A DNA stretch of 51,570 nucleotides from Legionellales bacterium (GTDB lineage: Bacteria; Pseudomonadota; Gammaproteobacteria; Berkiellales; Berkiellaceae), in assembly GCA_947475765.1 (NCBI GenBank), contig CANJMM010000012.1:1-51570 (forward strand), in the 5' to 3' direction. A model generated the notes under the pieces. It had not been told where the DNA came from, did no database searches, and saw only the letters and a list, made by a program, of their open reading frames with translations. A program made the translations under genes and the position numbers. The stretch's first letter is position 1, and every line of letters starts with the position of its first letter. This document shows, piece after piece, positions 1 through 9,846 of this stretch.

Positions 1-146
1 CATTTATATAACGTTGATGAGCTAATCTCATGTTTTGCACAAAATTTTTTTATAGATACAGGACTATTTTCTAGTTCTAAAAATAAATTATGCCAAAATT
101 TGAGTTTATTTTCTTGTGATGAGTATGAAGAAAGCTTAGAAACCAT
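1..146 (-). CDS. IS66-type accessory transposase protein (TnpA/OrfA-like), N-terminal 48 codons
   Basis: The ATG at 146-144 opens a frame with no stop to the window edge (48 codons). After a polar start, the protein contains FWHNLFLELENSPVSIKKF and then CAKHEISSSTLYKW. This is the pattern of IS66 OrfA-type proteins: a Trp-containing helix, a Ser/Thr turn, then a Phe-Cys helix-turn-helix ending in Tyr-x-Trp. These proteins are small putative DNA-binding helpers of the IS66 transposase. It is cut by the window edge. It is read in the same direction as phaC, so a transcript from phaC would run into it. The family call rests on motif similarity only. Confidence 0.6.
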   Translation of the reverse strand, partial: MVSKLSSYSSQENKLKFWHNLFLELENSPVSIKKFCAKHEISSSTLYK

Positions 147-182
147 AAATACCCCTATTTTTTTTAATAATCAGGGGTATTT
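147..182 (-). other. Perfect 10-bp inverted repeat next to the IS ORF start
   Basis: AAATACCCCT (147-156) and AGGGGTATTT (173-182) are perfect complements separated by a 16-nt loop. One arm directly abuts the ATG of the transposon ORF at 146. On an incoming transcript from the phaC side the hairpin would sequester the region in front of the start codon. This is the known way in which several insertion sequences avoid activation by read-through. The role is inferred from position. Confidence 0.5.
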
Positions 183-195
183 TCCGATAAACAAG

Positions 196-996
196 TTATA
201 TAGGGAAGATGGGGTTTATTTGACGCTTACCCAATACCCTTAATTCTGATTTAATTAATTTATTTTCATGAATATAATCATGAATAAACTCTTGAAAAGC
301 AAAACCTGCCTGAGCAGGAGAGCGATATGCCCAATCAGCCAAAGCTTGATAAAAAGAATTTTTGTTGTTGTTTGGATTTTTTGGATTTTTTTTAGTTCTA
401 AATTCTGCCGCATACGGTGAAAATAGCGCTAAAAATTTAGCCATTAATTCCCCAGGAATATTGCCAAAATTTCGAACCATTTGATTCGTGTTAATACAAG
501 AAAAAGAACGGATAAATTCATTTTGATAAGAAAAATCGACGGGAGATAAAAATAATATTAATTTTTTATATTGATTAGGATATAAAGCAGCAAATAATAA
601 ACTAATGATCCCTCCCTGGCATACCCCTAGAATATAAATATCTGGTGTATTTAAATATGCTACGGCTTTAAGCAAATAAGCCACATAATCTTGAAATACA
701 AGTTGTCTTTCCATAAAATTAGGGGGCTCTCCCCAGTCTAGCAAATAAACATCCATGCTTTTTTCTAATAATTGTCTAATAATAGATCTATCAGGATATA
801 AATCTAAGATATCTGGGTAATTAATTAAACCAAATAAAATTAGTACAATAGGCTTGTTTTTATTTTTATTATTTTGATTTTTATTATTATTATTAGGATA
901 AGGTAAAACAGCAGGGACAATATCATGGGGGAGTGCGTAGTGCCTAAGGACCACATTGTCTACTTTAAATATGCCAGTCCATGGCGTTGTAGACAA
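196..996 (-). pseudogene. phaC: Class III polyhydroxyalkanoate synthase subunit PhaC, truncated by an insertion sequence
   Basis: PhaC polymerises 3-hydroxyacyl-CoA into storage polyester, in class III together with PhaE. The family signature is clear: DVYLLDWG, the lipase-like box GVCQGG with the nucleophilic cysteine, SPVDF, and GNIPGELM. Class III PhaC proteins are about 355 residues. Here the frame is 266 codons, and only about 255 are phaC, because the last 11-12 codons (from 230 down) belong to an IS66-like end. The region that should hold the catalytic Asp and His is gone. The 5' end is also short: the frame opens at a TTG (996) directly after an in-frame TGA, roughly 45 residues into the family alignment. 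Asn/Lys-rich low-complexity runs interrupt the protein near residues 36-48 and 205-215. No phaE is next to it. It is very probably non-functional. Confidence 0.85.
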
Positions 997-1038
997 GGTG
1001 ACTCACTTCCCCATCATATTATATAAAATATCAATCTA

Positions 1039-3219
1039 TCAATCGTACCTAGGTTGTTCTTCCGATTCAAGCTCAGCACTTGCAACAGCAGCTTGAGCTT
1101 GAGCTTGAGGCTGTTGAGCCGCAAAATCTTCTTCGCCACCTATGTCTTTCATACTTAAACGAATGCGACCTTGTCTATCAATTTCAAGTACTTTGACTTT
1201 GACAACTTGACCTAACTTAAGATAATCATTGACATCTTCAACGCGTTCATTACAAATTTGTGAAACATGCACTAGGCCATCTTTACCAGGTAAAATATTC
1301 ACAAAGGCACCAAATTCTGCTAAACGAACGACTTTACCTTCGTAAATGGTATTCACTTCTACATCGGCTGTTAAAGACTCGATACGCTCTTTCACTTTTT
1401 CACCCGAAGTGGTGTCAGTTGCAACAATATTCACTTGACCATCATCTAAAATTTCGATTGAACAGCCAAATTCTTCGGTTAAGGCTTTAATGGTTGCACC
1501 ACCTTTGCCAATGACTTCCCGAATTTTATCTGCTTTAATTTTAAAAGAATAAACACGAGGGGCAAATTCTGAAATTTCAGTTCTAGGGCCAGATATCGTT
1601 TCGTTCATAATATTTAAAATATGTAAACGAGCAGCTTTGGCTTGCTCAAGTGCGACTTGCATAATTTCTTTGGTAATACCATCGATTTTAATATCCATTT
1701 GCAAAGCCGTTACGCCATTTTCACTACCGGCTACTTTAAAATCCATGTCGCCTAAATGATCTTCATCACCTAAAATATCGGTTAGAACAGCATATTGGTC
1801 GCCTTCTTTAATTAACCCCATTGCAATACCCGCAACAGGTGCTTTTAAAGGCACACCAGCATCCATTAAGGCTAAACTGGTACCACATACACTGGCCATA
1901 GAACTTGAACCATTTGATTCGGTGATTTCAGAAACCACACGTAAAACATAAGGGAAAACTTTATCATCTGGCAAAACCGCATGAATGGCACGTTTTGCTA
2001 GAAAGCCATGGCCAATTTCGCGACGCTTAGGACTGCCGACCATGCCTACTTCACCTACACAATAGGGAGGGAAGTTATAATGTAACATGAAATTTTGCTT
2101 TTTTTCACCCGAGGCGTTGTCTATCATTTGAGCATCTCTGCCGGTACCTAAAGTAGCGACCACAATGGCTTGGGTTTCACCCCGTGTAAAAAAGGCTGAA
2201 CCGTGCGTTCTGGGTAACACACCTGTATCGACGGTAATAGGACGAACCGTTTCTGTATCACGGCCATCGATTCTGGACTCGCCCGCTAATATTTTTGAAC
2301 GGACTAAATTACTTTCAAGTTCAGAAAAAATAGTCTTCAATTTTTCGACAGTAGGGTTGTTATCCGCACCTAAAATAATACATTGCTCAATCATTTTTTT
2401 ACGTAACGCAGCAATCTCTTGCTGACGCTGCGATTTAGCGGGGATAGCATATGCTTTAGCCAAATCTTGAGATACTAACTCATGAATCTTAGATTCTAAT
2501 AAAGTATCTTTAGGCGCTGGCTGCCAATCCCAAGCGGCTTTACCGGCTTCTGCCGCAAGCGCTTCAATTGCCTGAATACAAATTTGTAATTTTTGATGAC
2601 CAAATACCACTGCCTCTAACATAATGGCTTCGGATAATTGCGCTGCCTCAGATTCCACCATTAAAATAGACGTTTTTGTACCCGCTACCACTAGGTCTAA
2701 TTCAGACGTTTTAAGTTGCTCAACTGTTGGGTTCAGCACATACTCGCCATGAATATAGCCTACTCTTGCGGCACCTAAAGGCCCCTTAAACGGTATACCT
2801 GAAATAGCCAAAGCAGCCGAAGCGCCTATCATGGCAGGAATATCAGAATGTATGGCGGGATTAATAGACATTACTGTCGCCACAATTTGAATTTCATTCA
2901 TGAAACCTTCAGGAAACAAGGGACGTATAGGCCTGTCAATTAATCTTGAGGTTAATACTTCGCTTTCACTAGGACGACCTTCACGCTTAAAAAATCCGCC
3001 AGGAATTTTACCTGCGGCATACATCCTTTCTTGGTAATTAACCGTTAGAGGGAAAAAAGTCTGATTGGGGTTAGCTTCTTTCACACCCACTACAGTCACA
3101 AGCACAACCGTGCCTTCCATGTTAACCATGACAGAACCAGTGGCTTGACGCGCAACTACGCCTGTTTCAAGCGTAACGGTATGTTCACCAAATTGAAATG
3201 TTTTTATACAAGCGCTCAC
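1039..3219 (-). CDS. pnp: Polyribonucleotide nucleotidyltransferase (PNPase)
   Basis: PNPase is a trimeric 3'-5' phosphorolytic exoribonuclease and a degradosome component. The 726-residue protein has the usual two RNase PH domains (about 1-220 and 310-540, with FFTRGETQA and [15 protein letters not shown]). A KH domain follows (about 555-610, [19 protein letters not shown]), then an S1 domain (about 620-690, [28 protein letters not shown]). The tail is Gln/Ala/Glu-rich and contains a short QAQAQA run. The start is GTG at 3219-3217, preceded by an AAGGAAA ribosome site. It follows rpsO by 26 bases, the conserved rpsO-pnp order, so the two are probably co-transcribed. In other gammaproteobacteria pnp is autoregulated through its leader, but that cannot be judged here. 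Confidence 0.98.
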   Translation of the reverse strand: MSACIKTFQFGEHTVTLETGVVARQATGSVMVNMEGTVVLVTVVGVKEANPNQTFFPLTVNYQERMYAAGKIPGGFFKREGRPSESEVLTSRLIDRPIRPLFPEGFMNEIQIVATVMSINPAIHSDIPAMIGASAALAISGIPFKGPLGAARVGYIHGEYVLNPTVEQLKTSELDLVVAGTKTSILMVESEAAQLSEAIMLEAVVFGHQKLQICIQAIEALAAEAGKAAWDWQPAPKDTLLESKIHELVSQDLAKAYAIPAKSQRQQEIAALRKKMIEQCIILGADNNPTVEKLKTIFSELESNLVRSKILAGESRIDGRDTETVRPITVDTGVLPRTHGSAFFTRGETQAIVVATLGTGRDAQMIDNASGEKKQNFMLHYNFPPYCVGEVGMVGSPKRREIGHGFLAKRAIHAVLPDDKVFPYVLRVVSEITESNGSSSMASVCGTSLALMDAGVPLKAPVAGIAMGLIKEGDQYAVLTDILGDEDHLGDMDFKVAGSENGVTALQMDIKIDGITKEIMQVALEQAKAARLHILNIMNETISGPRTEISEFAPRVYSFKIKADKIREVIGKGGATIKALTEEFGCSIEILDDGQVNIVATDTTSGEKVKERIESLTADVEVNTIYEGKVVRLAEFGAFVNILPGKDGLVHVSQICNERVEDVNDYLKLGQVVKVKVLEIDRQGRIRLSMKDIGGEEDFAAQQPQAQAQAAVASAELESEEQPRYD

Positions 3220-3245
3220 GAAGTTTCCTTAAAATTGGATAATAA

Positions 3246-3515
3246 TTAGCGACGTAACCCTAAGCGGCCTAAAATTTCTTTATAGGTTTTAGGATTAACT
3301 GATTTTAAATAATCGAGCAATTTACGACGCAGTGCAACCAATTTCATTAGGCCGCGACGCGAATGCAGATCTTTAGTGTGCTCTGCTAAATGCCGAGATA
3401 AATCATTAATGCGTGAGGTAACTAAGGCTATCTGTACTTCAGGTGATCCGGTGTCTTTCGGTGCACGCTGATAAGTTTCAATGACTTCTGCCTTAATAGC
3501 CGTGGTTAGTGCCAT
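3246..3515 (-). CDS. rpsO: 30S ribosomal protein S15
   Basis: S15 is a primary 16S rRNA-binding protein of the 30S platform. The 89-residue length is exactly that of the family. Typical stretches are visible: DTGSPEVQIALVTSRINDL, then HLAEHTKDLHSRRGLMKLVA, and the C-terminal LDYLKSVNPKTYKEILGRLG. A GGAGAAG ribosome site lies in front of the ATG at 3515. It sits between truB and pnp as in Escherichia coli. The 79-base gap to truB may hold its own promoter, but I do not see a convincing one. Confidence 0.98.
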   Translation of the reverse strand: MALTTAIKAEVIETYQRAPKDTGSPEVQIALVTSRINDLSRHLAEHTKDLHSRRGLMKLVALRRKLLDYLKSVNPKTYKEILGRLGLRR

Positions 3516-3594
3516 GGGGGAACTTCTCCATATATAGGTTTATCAACTAAATGATTTTATTTACTTTTAAATTCAACTGCGAATAATAACATAA

Positions 3595-4476
3595 TCAAAC
3601 CCATTTTTCACCTTTGATTTGTCCCTGATTATCTATATTAATCAAAGCAACAAACTGATTGTCTCTGCGCTCATGTAAGGCGAAAATTTGACTTTCCCCT
3701 GATTTATTCAGGCTAGTGTTTAATTTTTGACCCGATTTTAATTTTTTTATATCAGGTTCTTCTAATGCTATCTGAGGTAAATGCTTAAAAATAATGTTGA
3801 GGGGAAGTAAATGTGCTTCACTGATCTGCTCTAGAGCCACCATTTGTCTGGCCTCAAAAGGATCGACTTGCAAACGATGTAATGTTTCTACATGCGCGCC
3901 ACAGCCTAATAATTGTCCTATATCATGAACCAATGATCTAATATAGGTACCCTTACTGACCTGAGTAACAAAGCTCAGTTTGTCTTTATGTATAGCTTCT
4001 AATTTTAAGCTATAAATATGAACGGATCTCGGGGGCCTAATAATATCTTGGCCTTTGCGAGCATAATGATATAAAGGCCTACCTTGAAATTTTAAAGCGG
4101 AATACATAGGCGGAATTTGTTCTATTGGGCCAGTAAATTGCTGCAATACCGGTTCTATTTGATTTGTATCAAGATAAGGAACGGGATACTCTGCGCAAAT
4201 TTCTCCTTCGGCATCTAAAGTCGTCGTCACTTGACCTAATTTGGCTGTCACTCCATAGGTTTTATTGGCATTAAGCAAATAGCCTAAAAACTTAGTGGCA
4301 GATCCTAAGGCGATAACCAACATGCCTGTTGCCAGAGGATCTAATGTCCCCCCATGGCCTATTTTAATCGCCTTGGGTAAATCCAATTTTTTTCTAAGAG
4401 CATAAATAGCCTGTTGAGAACTTAAGCCTTTAGGCTTATCTAATAATATTAATCCTGATGTCATACCAGATGTCAT
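3595..4476 (-). CDS. truB: tRNA pseudouridine(55) synthase TruB
   Basis: TruB makes pseudouridine 55 in the T-loop of tRNAs. The 293-residue protein contains the catalytic motif GHGGTLDPLATG near residue 45 with the nucleophilic Asp, and also PPMYSALKFQG and GTYIRSLVHDIG. The C-terminal part is the usual short extension. The 5' end is odd. A 12-bp unit is duplicated at 4457-4480, giving two possible ATG starts (4476 and 4464) and a protein beginning MTSGMTSG. Neither start has a strong ribosome site, so the second may be the ancestral one. It lies 15 bases after rbfA in the rimP-pnp operon. Confidence 0.97.
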   Translation of the reverse strand: MTSGMTSGLILLDKPKGLSSQQAIYALRKKLDLPKAIKIGHGGTLDPLATGMLVIALGSATKFLGYLLNANKTYGVTAKLGQVTTTLDAEGEICAEYPVPYLDTNQIEPVLQQFTGPIEQIPPMYSALKFQGRPLYHYARKGQDIIRPPRSVHIYSLKLEAIHKDKLSFVTQVSKGTYIRSLVHDIGQLLGCGAHVETLHRLQVDPFEARQMVALEQISEAHLLPLNIIFKHLPQIALEEPDIKKLKSGQKLNTSLNKSGESQIFALHERRDNQFVALINIDNQGQIKGEKWV

Positions 4477-4480
4477 ACCA
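4457..4480 (-). repeat. 12-bp direct duplication covering the truB start codon
   Basis: The unit GATGTCATACCA (plus strand) occurs twice in tandem at 4457-4468 and 4469-4480. Each copy carries one in-frame ATG for truB on the minus strand. The repeat keeps the reading frame. It resembles the repeat at the nadK start. Confidence 0.85.
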
Positions 4481-4491
4481 GATATTATGAA

Positions 4492-4833
4492 TTAATGAGA
4501 GAGCGCAGAATCGATTAAGTGCGTAAGATTATAGGCTTTTTCATGGCTTTCATCATGCACAAATTTAAGCTGAGGCACTTTTTTGCTTGACCAATTCTTC
4601 GCAATTTCAATGCGATAATACGTACTTTTTTCATTAAGCGATTTTAATAAGGCTTTAGGATCCGCCACGCCGATTAAGCTTACGTTAATATTTGCATAAG
4701 ATAAATCGACTGTGACCTGCACATCCATGACGGTTAATAATCCTGTTCTTAAAGGCGGATCTTTTTGAAATAAAACAGCCAGCTTATTTTGAATCACTTG
4801 TGCTATTTTACCGGTTCTTTTTGTTTCAATCAT
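4492..4833 (-). CDS. rbfA: Ribosome-binding factor A
   Basis: RbfA is a small KH-type protein needed for 16S 5'-end maturation and 30S assembly, notably in the cold. The 113-residue protein shows the family pattern: an N-terminal arginine/lysine helix (TGKIAQVIQNKLAVLF), the strand with VMDVQVTVDLSYANINVSL, and a C-terminal KVPQLKFVHDES. It starts 3 bases after the infB stop codon, so translational coupling is likely. It is part of the rimP-nusA-infB-rbfA-truB operon. Confidence 0.95.
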   Translation of the reverse strand: MIETKRTGKIAQVIQNKLAVLFQKDPPLRTGLLTVMDVQVTVDLSYANINVSLIGVADPKALLKSLNEKSTYYRIEIAKNWSSKKVPQLKFVHDESHEKAYNLTHLIDSALSH

Positions 4834-4836
4834 TGA

Positions 4837-7464
4837 CTAACGCTCACGTGATTCGACAAACTGCGGTTTGACTTCTATTTTTTCAAACACCTCAATTTGA
4901 TCGCCTGATTTAACGTCATTATAATTTTTCACACCAATACCACACTCTGTGCCTGTACGAACTTCACTGACGTCTTCTTTGAATCGTCTTAAAGATTCAA
5001 GTGCCCCTTCATAAATAACGATATTATTTCTTAATACACGAATAGGCAGATTACGTTTAACAACCCCTTCTGTGACCATACAACCTGCGATGGCGCCAAA
5101 TTTAGCCGATCTAAACACATCTCTCACTTGAGCTAAGCCTACAATTTGTTCTTTAAAGGTCGAGCCAATTAAGCCTAATATTGAGACATTCACCATATCA
5201 ATAACATCATAAATAATACTGAAATAATTTAAGGCAATGTTTTCTTGCTCTGCTAATTTACGCGCAGTGGTATCTGCTCGAACATTAAAACCAATGACGA
5301 CACCATTAGAGGCCATGGCCAAATTAATATCGGATTCGTTTAATCCGCCTACGCCTTTACCAATAACCCTAACTTTCACATTATCGTTAGAAAGTTTTTC
5401 AAGGGTATCGCTTAAGGCTTCAACTGAACCCTGTACATCGGCTTTTAAGACAATACTTAAATGACGAACGGTACCTTCTTCCATCCGGCCCATGAAATTT
5501 TCTATTTTTAGAGATTGCTGCTTAGCTAAACGGCTTTCTCTTATTTTAGACTGTCTAAAAGTGGCCAATTCTCTGGCTTTTCGCTCATCATTCAAGACCA
5601 CAACCGAATCACCGGCTTGAGGAATATTTGATAAACCCAATACTTCAACAGGAATAGATGGCCCCGCTGTTTCAACTGGATTGCCACTTTCATCTAACAT
5701 GGCTCGAATACGGCCATATTCCATACCCGTTAAAATAATATCGCCTTTTTTAAGCGTACCCATTTGAACTAAAATAGTCGCAACAGGACCTCGACCTTTG
5801 TCTAAACGAGATTCAATTACGGTTCCTTTAGCAGGGCCATCATAAACAGCTCGAAGATCCATCATTTCTGCTTGCAATAAAATTGCCTCAAGCAAACTGT
5901 CTATACCTAAACCTGTTTTAGCTGAAACCGGCACAAACATGGTGTCACCACCCCAACTGTCTGCTATCACTTCATGCTGAACTAATTCTTGTCTGATTTT
6001 ATCTGGATCAGCTGAATCTTTGTCCATTTTATTCACAGCGACAATTAACGGTACTTTTGCTGCTTTAGCATGTTGTATGGCTTCAATTGTTTGTGGCATA
6101 ACGCCATCATCTGAGGCCACTACTAAGACAATAATATCTGTACACTTTGCCCCACGCGCCCGCATAGAACTAAAGGCAGCATGGCCTGGTGTATCTAAAA
6201 AAGTCACCATGCCTTTTGGTGTTTCAACATGATAAGCACCAATATGCTGAGTAATTCCACCTGCTTCTCCGCCCGCAACACGCGTGCGACGGATATAATC
6301 TAGCAAAGAAGTTTTACCATGATCCACATGACCCATAATAGTCACTAATGGTGCACGAGATTTGGCCTCACCATTATATTCAATATTGACATAATCTTCA
6401 GGGCTTAAATCATTTTTTGCCACAGGACGATGTCCTAATTCTGTGACCACTAACACAGCCGTATCTTGATCTAATGGCTGATTAATGGTTGCTATTACGC
6501 CCATTTTCATTAAGCACTTAATAACTTCTCCTGCCTTCAAAGACATTCGTAAAGCCAGCTCAGTTGCCGTAATGGTTTCAGGAACATTCACATCATAAAC
6601 TTGAGGTTGAGTGGGTTTTTCGAAACCATGTTTTGGTGCAGAAAAAGATTTTGACTGTCCTTTTTTGAAGCGATCTTTTCTTCTTTTTCTCGCAATATAG
6701 CCTTCGTCTTCCTCTTCATTTTCTGCCAATGCAACAGGCCTTCTGATAAGCGATTTAACTTTTAACTTCTCTTTTTTGCTGTCTTTGACTTCTTTGCTTT
6801 CTTTGGCGTCTTTACTTTCTTTGGTTTCTCTGTCGTCGCGGCGAGGATGATGGGCCTCTTTTGGTTTTTCACGATCTCGAGGTTTCGCAGCATCTTTATC
6901 TTGAGAATTTTTTTGATCTTTTAGATCTTTTAGATCTTTAGAAATGCCTTCTTTTGAAGATAAAATTTGTTCTGATTCCAAACCTGTTTTTTCAACGCTT
7001 AGGGTACTCTCTGCTTCTGCAGTAATCGCTTGCTTTACTTCAGGTTGTTGTTCAATCACTTGTTCAATTACTTGATCCATAATTTCATGAACAATTTCTT
7101 GTGTTTGAATGGCCTCAATAGCCTCAGGCTTAATGTCTTCTTTCTCTACCGTACGCTTAATAAATTTACGACGTTGCTTGGTCACAACTGTCACTGTCTT
7201 TTGATTTGCTCGCCCAGGCAAACGAACATTTAATTCGCTGACACGTTCTCTTGTTACGGTAAACTGGGTGACACCAGCAGCATTAAGCTGCCCTTCACCA
7301 TGATCATATTTCAATTTTTCTAATAATTTTTGTTTTTGATCTTCTGTGACAAGATGGCTCATGCCCTCTTTACAATCCACACCCGCGCCTTCCAGTTGCT
7401 TTATCAGCATCTGAGGAGAAATTTTTAGAATATCCGCGTATTCTTGTACGGTTACCTCTGACAT
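4837..7464 (-). CDS. infB: Translation initiation factor IF-2
   Basis: IF-2 is the GTPase that places initiator tRNA on the 30S subunit and promotes subunit joining. I place the start at the ATG at 7464 ([13 protein letters not shown]), which has a GGGAGGG ribosome site. An upstream extension of the frame to 7554 runs into nusA and is not IF-2-like. The resulting 875-residue protein has an N-terminal IF2N domain, a long charged Lys/Glu/Asp-rich linker (about 130-270) and a second IF2N-like segment (about 300-350). The G domain follows, with [27 protein letters not shown] and NKMDK, then the beta-barrel and C-terminal tRNA-binding domains. The linker contains short repeats such as KDLKDLKD. 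Confidence 0.97.
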   Translation of the reverse strand: MSEVTVQEYADILKISPQMLIKQLEGAGVDCKEGMSHLVTEDQKQKLLEKLKYDHGEGQLNAAGVTQFTVTRERVSELNVRLPGRANQKTVTVVTKQRRKFIKRTVEKEDIKPEAIEAIQTQEIVHEIMDQVIEQVIEQQPEVKQAITAEAESTLSVEKTGLESEQILSSKEGISKDLKDLKDQKNSQDKDAAKPRDREKPKEAHHPRRDDRETKESKDAKESKEVKDSKKEKLKVKSLIRRPVALAENEEEDEGYIARKRRKDRFKKGQSKSFSAPKHGFEKPTQPQVYDVNVPETITATELALRMSLKAGEVIKCLMKMGVIATINQPLDQDTAVLVVTELGHRPVAKNDLSPEDYVNIEYNGEAKSRAPLVTIMGHVDHGKTSLLDYIRRTRVAGGEAGGITQHIGAYHVETPKGMVTFLDTPGHAAFSSMRARGAKCTDIIVLVVASDDGVMPQTIEAIQHAKAAKVPLIVAVNKMDKDSADPDKIRQELVQHEVIADSWGGDTMFVPVSAKTGLGIDSLLEAILLQAEMMDLRAVYDGPAKGTVIESRLDKGRGPVATILVQMGTLKKGDIILTGMEYGRIRAMLDESGNPVETAGPSIPVEVLGLSNIPQAGDSVVVLNDERKARELATFRQSKIRESRLAKQQSLKIENFMGRMEEGTVRHLSIVLKADVQGSVEALSDTLEKLSNDNVKVRVIGKGVGGLNESDINLAMASNGVVIGFNVRADTTARKLAEQENIALNYFSIIYDVIDMVNVSILGLIGSTFKEQIVGLAQVRDVFRSAKFGAIAGCMVTEGVVKRNLPIRVLRNNIVIYEGALESLRRFKEDVSEVRTGTECGIGVKNYNDVKSGDQIEVFEKIEVKPQFVESRER

Positions 7465-7489
7465 AAGGGCACCCTCCCGAGTCTTACCA

Positions 7490-9025
7490 CTATTCTGCTT
7501 TCTCAAACCACTTTGCACGCGCAGCCATAATAAGCTTGCCGGCTGTTTCTTCATTCATGCCTTCTAGTTCAAGCAAATCATCAACTGACTGCTCGGCTAA
7601 ATCATCTTGTGTGCATACTCCTTTACTTGCGAGTTGATAAGCCAATTGCTTATCCATCCCTTCAACTGCTAATAAATCTTTTTGTGGCTCATGCTCACCC
7701 ACACGCTCTTCTTGTTGAATCGCTTGTGTTAATAACGCATCTTTTGCTTTTTCTCTTAATTTTTCCACTTGATCTTTTTCCAGCCCTTCTAATGCCAATA
7801 ATTCTTGTATAGGGATATAAGCAATTTCTTCTAAGCTCGTAAAACCTGCGTCTATTAAAGCAATGGCCACTTCTTCAGTTGCCTCTAGCTGCTGCTGAAA
7901 AAGAACCAATAACTTTTGGTTTTCTTGCTCTTCTCTTTCTTCAGATTCTTTTTCAGTTATCACGTTTAAAGTCCACCCGGTTAATTGGGCTGCTAATTTA
8001 ACGTTCTGACCACCTCGACCAATTGCTTGGGCCAGTTGATCTTCTGCCACAATCACATCCATTGTATTGCTATCATCATCGATGACAATAGAGATTACTT
8101 CAGCAGGCGAAATGGCATTGATAACAAACTGAGCAGGATTTTCATCCCACAGCACGATATCAATACGCTCTCCGCCTAATTCATTGGATACGGCTTGTAC
8201 CCTGGATCCACGCATGCCTACACAGGCGCCAACAGGATCCATTCGATTGTCTTTGGCCAACACCGCAATTTTAGCCCGAAGACCTGGATCTCTTGCGGCA
8301 GCTTTAATTTCTATAGAACCATCCCCAATTTCAGGAACTTCAATTTTAAATAGCTCAATCAACATGCCTGAAGATGCTCGGCTAACAAATAACTGCGGGC
8401 CTCTTTGATCTGTTTTCACGTCTATTAAATAAGTACGGACCCTATCGCCTATGCGCACTTGTTCACGAGGCAACATTTCTGAGCGAGGTAACAAAGCTTC
8501 AGCGTTGTTGCCCAACTCAATTACCACGTTTTCACGCGTCACTTTTCTGACCGTACCCGATAATAATTGTCCAATACTGGCTTTAAATTCTTCAGCGACT
8601 TTATCGCGTTTCGCCATTCTTAATCTTTGTAAAATAACTTGTTTCGCTGTTTGCGCTGCAATACGACCAAATTCTATTGACTCAATAACCGCTTCAACAT
8701 AGCTGCCTAAAACCGCCTCTGGATAAGTTACCAAGGCTTGTTCTAAATACATATGACGATTAGGATAAAACTTTGATTCTAAGCCTTCTTCTGTCAAATC
8801 CATGCCAATTTTAGCCAATATAAACTGATCGACCACCAACCAACGACGATAAGTTTGATAATCCCCGGTTTTTCTGTCTATCTCAACTCGAAAATCCCAA
8901 TCTTGGCCATATTTCTTTTTAGTGGCCGTTTCAAGTGCCAATTGCAAGGCTTCAAATATAACTTCTTTAGGAATATCTTTTTCATGGGATACAGCATCTA
9001 CAATTAATCTAATTTCAGAGTTCAT
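7490..9025 (-). CDS. nusA: Transcription termination/antitermination protein NusA
   Basis: NusA binds RNA polymerase and nascent RNA and modulates pausing, termination and antitermination. The 511-residue protein has the N-terminal polymerase-binding domain (from [16 protein letters not shown]). An S1 domain with [19 protein letters not shown] follows, then two KH domains ([16 protein letters not shown] and [15 protein letters not shown]). Two acidic C-terminal repeats complete it, as in gammaproteobacterial NusA. It overlaps the end of rimP by 11 bases and is followed by infB after 25 bases. Confidence 0.98.
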   Translation of the reverse strand: MNSEIRLIVDAVSHEKDIPKEVIFEALQLALETATKKKYGQDWDFRVEIDRKTGDYQTYRRWLVVDQFILAKIGMDLTEEGLESKFYPNRHMYLEQALVTYPEAVLGSYVEAVIESIEFGRIAAQTAKQVILQRLRMAKRDKVAEEFKASIGQLLSGTVRKVTRENVVIELGNNAEALLPRSEMLPREQVRIGDRVRTYLIDVKTDQRGPQLFVSRASSGMLIELFKIEVPEIGDGSIEIKAAARDPGLRAKIAVLAKDNRMDPVGACVGMRGSRVQAVSNELGGERIDIVLWDENPAQFVINAISPAEVISIVIDDDSNTMDVIVAEDQLAQAIGRGGQNVKLAAQLTGWTLNVITEKESEEREEQENQKLLVLFQQQLEATEEVAIALIDAGFTSLEEIAYIPIQELLALEGLEKDQVEKLREKAKDALLTQAIQQEERVGEHEPQKDLLAVEGMDKQLAYQLASKGVCTQDDLAEQSVDDLLELEGMNEETAGKLIMAARAKWFEKAE

Positions 9026-9557
9026 TGGCGTTGCCTCGCTTACGATCTTGTCTTGATTTTTTACTCAAACTTTTATTCACAATATTTTCTGATACACATA
9101 GTTTTGCTTTAATCACCTCATCTGAGTCAATCTCTAGCGCTATGGTTTCTTTTGTACCGTCTTTTTCTATTTGTAAGACCAGCTTCATTTCATCTGCAGT
9201 TATTAACAAGCCTTTGAAATTTTTTCGGCCATCAATAGGCGTTTTTAAGCTCAATGCCACGCGTTTGCCAACTTGTTCAACAATCTGCTCTTGTGTAAAC
9301 AAAGGCCTATCTATACCAGGAGAAGAAACTTCTAATACATAGGCATTTTCAGATAACATGCCTTCTACGTCTAAGACTGCACTCATACGACGGCTTAACA
9401 TAGCACATTCATCTAAATTAATAGGCACATTAGGTTTATCAACGTAGATAACCAAACGATGACGATAACTGCCTTGATTCAATTCCGAACCAACGAATGT
9501 AAACCCTTCAGATTCTACTATGGGCTTAACCAATTCATTTATTTTTTGTCGATTCAC
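9015..9557 (-). CDS. rimP: Ribosome maturation factor RimP
   Basis: RimP assists 30S subunit maturation. The protein has 180 residues, slightly longer than the usual 150 or so because of a basic C-terminal tail (KSRQDRKRG). Family stretches include the first-domain segment [12 protein letters not shown] and the signature [14 protein letters not shown]. It is the first protein gene of the operon. A strong intrinsic terminator lies between it and the upstream initiator tRNA gene. Confidence 0.96.
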   Translation of the reverse strand: MNRQKINELVKPIVESEGFTFVGSELNQGSYRHRLVIYVDKPNVPINLDECAMLSRRMSAVLDVEGMLSENAYVLEVSSPGIDRPLFTQEQIVEQVGKRVALSLKTPIDGRKNFKGLLITADEMKLVLQIEKDGTKETIALEIDSDEVIKAKLCVSENIVNKSLSKKSRQDRKRGNANEL

Positions 9558-9585
9558 GCGTTATCTCTATTAAAATCTACTGCCA

Positions 9586-9610
9586 ATAAAAAAGCCCCGT
9601 AAGGGGCTTT
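9586..9610 (-). terminator. Intrinsic terminator between the initiator tRNA gene and rimP
   Basis: An 8-bp perfect stem, AAAGCCCC/GGGGCTTT (9591-9598 and 9603-9610) with a 4-nt loop, is followed on the minus strand by a T-rich tract. The plus-strand side also has a run of seven T after the stem. It stands 28 bases after the tRNA 3' end and 33 bases before the rimP start. It would therefore end the tRNA transcript or attenuate read-through into the nusA-infB operon. Confidence 0.88.
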
Positions 9611-9638
9611 CATTTTTTTGCCAGACTTGGCCTAATTT

Positions 9639-9715
<77 letters not shown>

Positions 9716-9799
9716 TCAAGTGAGAGTATAATACCCATTTAATAATCAAACTGCAAGCGCTTTATACCTCTTATATAATACTTATATAAAATTTATATA

Positions 9800-9833
9800 A
9801 AATTAATATAAAATTAATATAAAATTAATATAA
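9800..9833. repeat. 11-bp AT-rich tandem repeat
   Basis: The unit AAATTAATATA occurs three times in tandem, with degenerate flanking copies starting near 9775. It lies in the 131-base gap between the initiator tRNA promoter side and the end of nuoN. No terminator or gene is visible in this gap. The minus-strand promoter of the tRNA must lie within it. Confidence 0.8.
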
Positions 9834-9846
9834 AACCTAAAGCAAT

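Larger units (their letters stand above)
1..230 (-). mobile_element. IS66-like insertion sequence, one end (partial)
   Basis: The minus strand reads GTAAGCG inward from position 230. This matches the terminal GTAA/GTAAGCG of IS66-family elements as known from that family. The phaC reading frame loses all similarity to its family exactly at 230/231. Inside the element, 84 bases from the end, an ORF starts whose product resembles the short first protein of IS66 elements. The element runs off the left edge, so its other inverted repeat and the expected 8-bp target duplication cannot be seen. The IS66 assignment is likely but rests on only 230 bases. Confidence 0.7.

Noticed and set aside
7490-7554. 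Upstream extension of infB into nusA
   Set aside because: The ATG at 7464 has a strong ribosome site and the correct IF-2 N-terminus; the extension is only the other frame of nusA.
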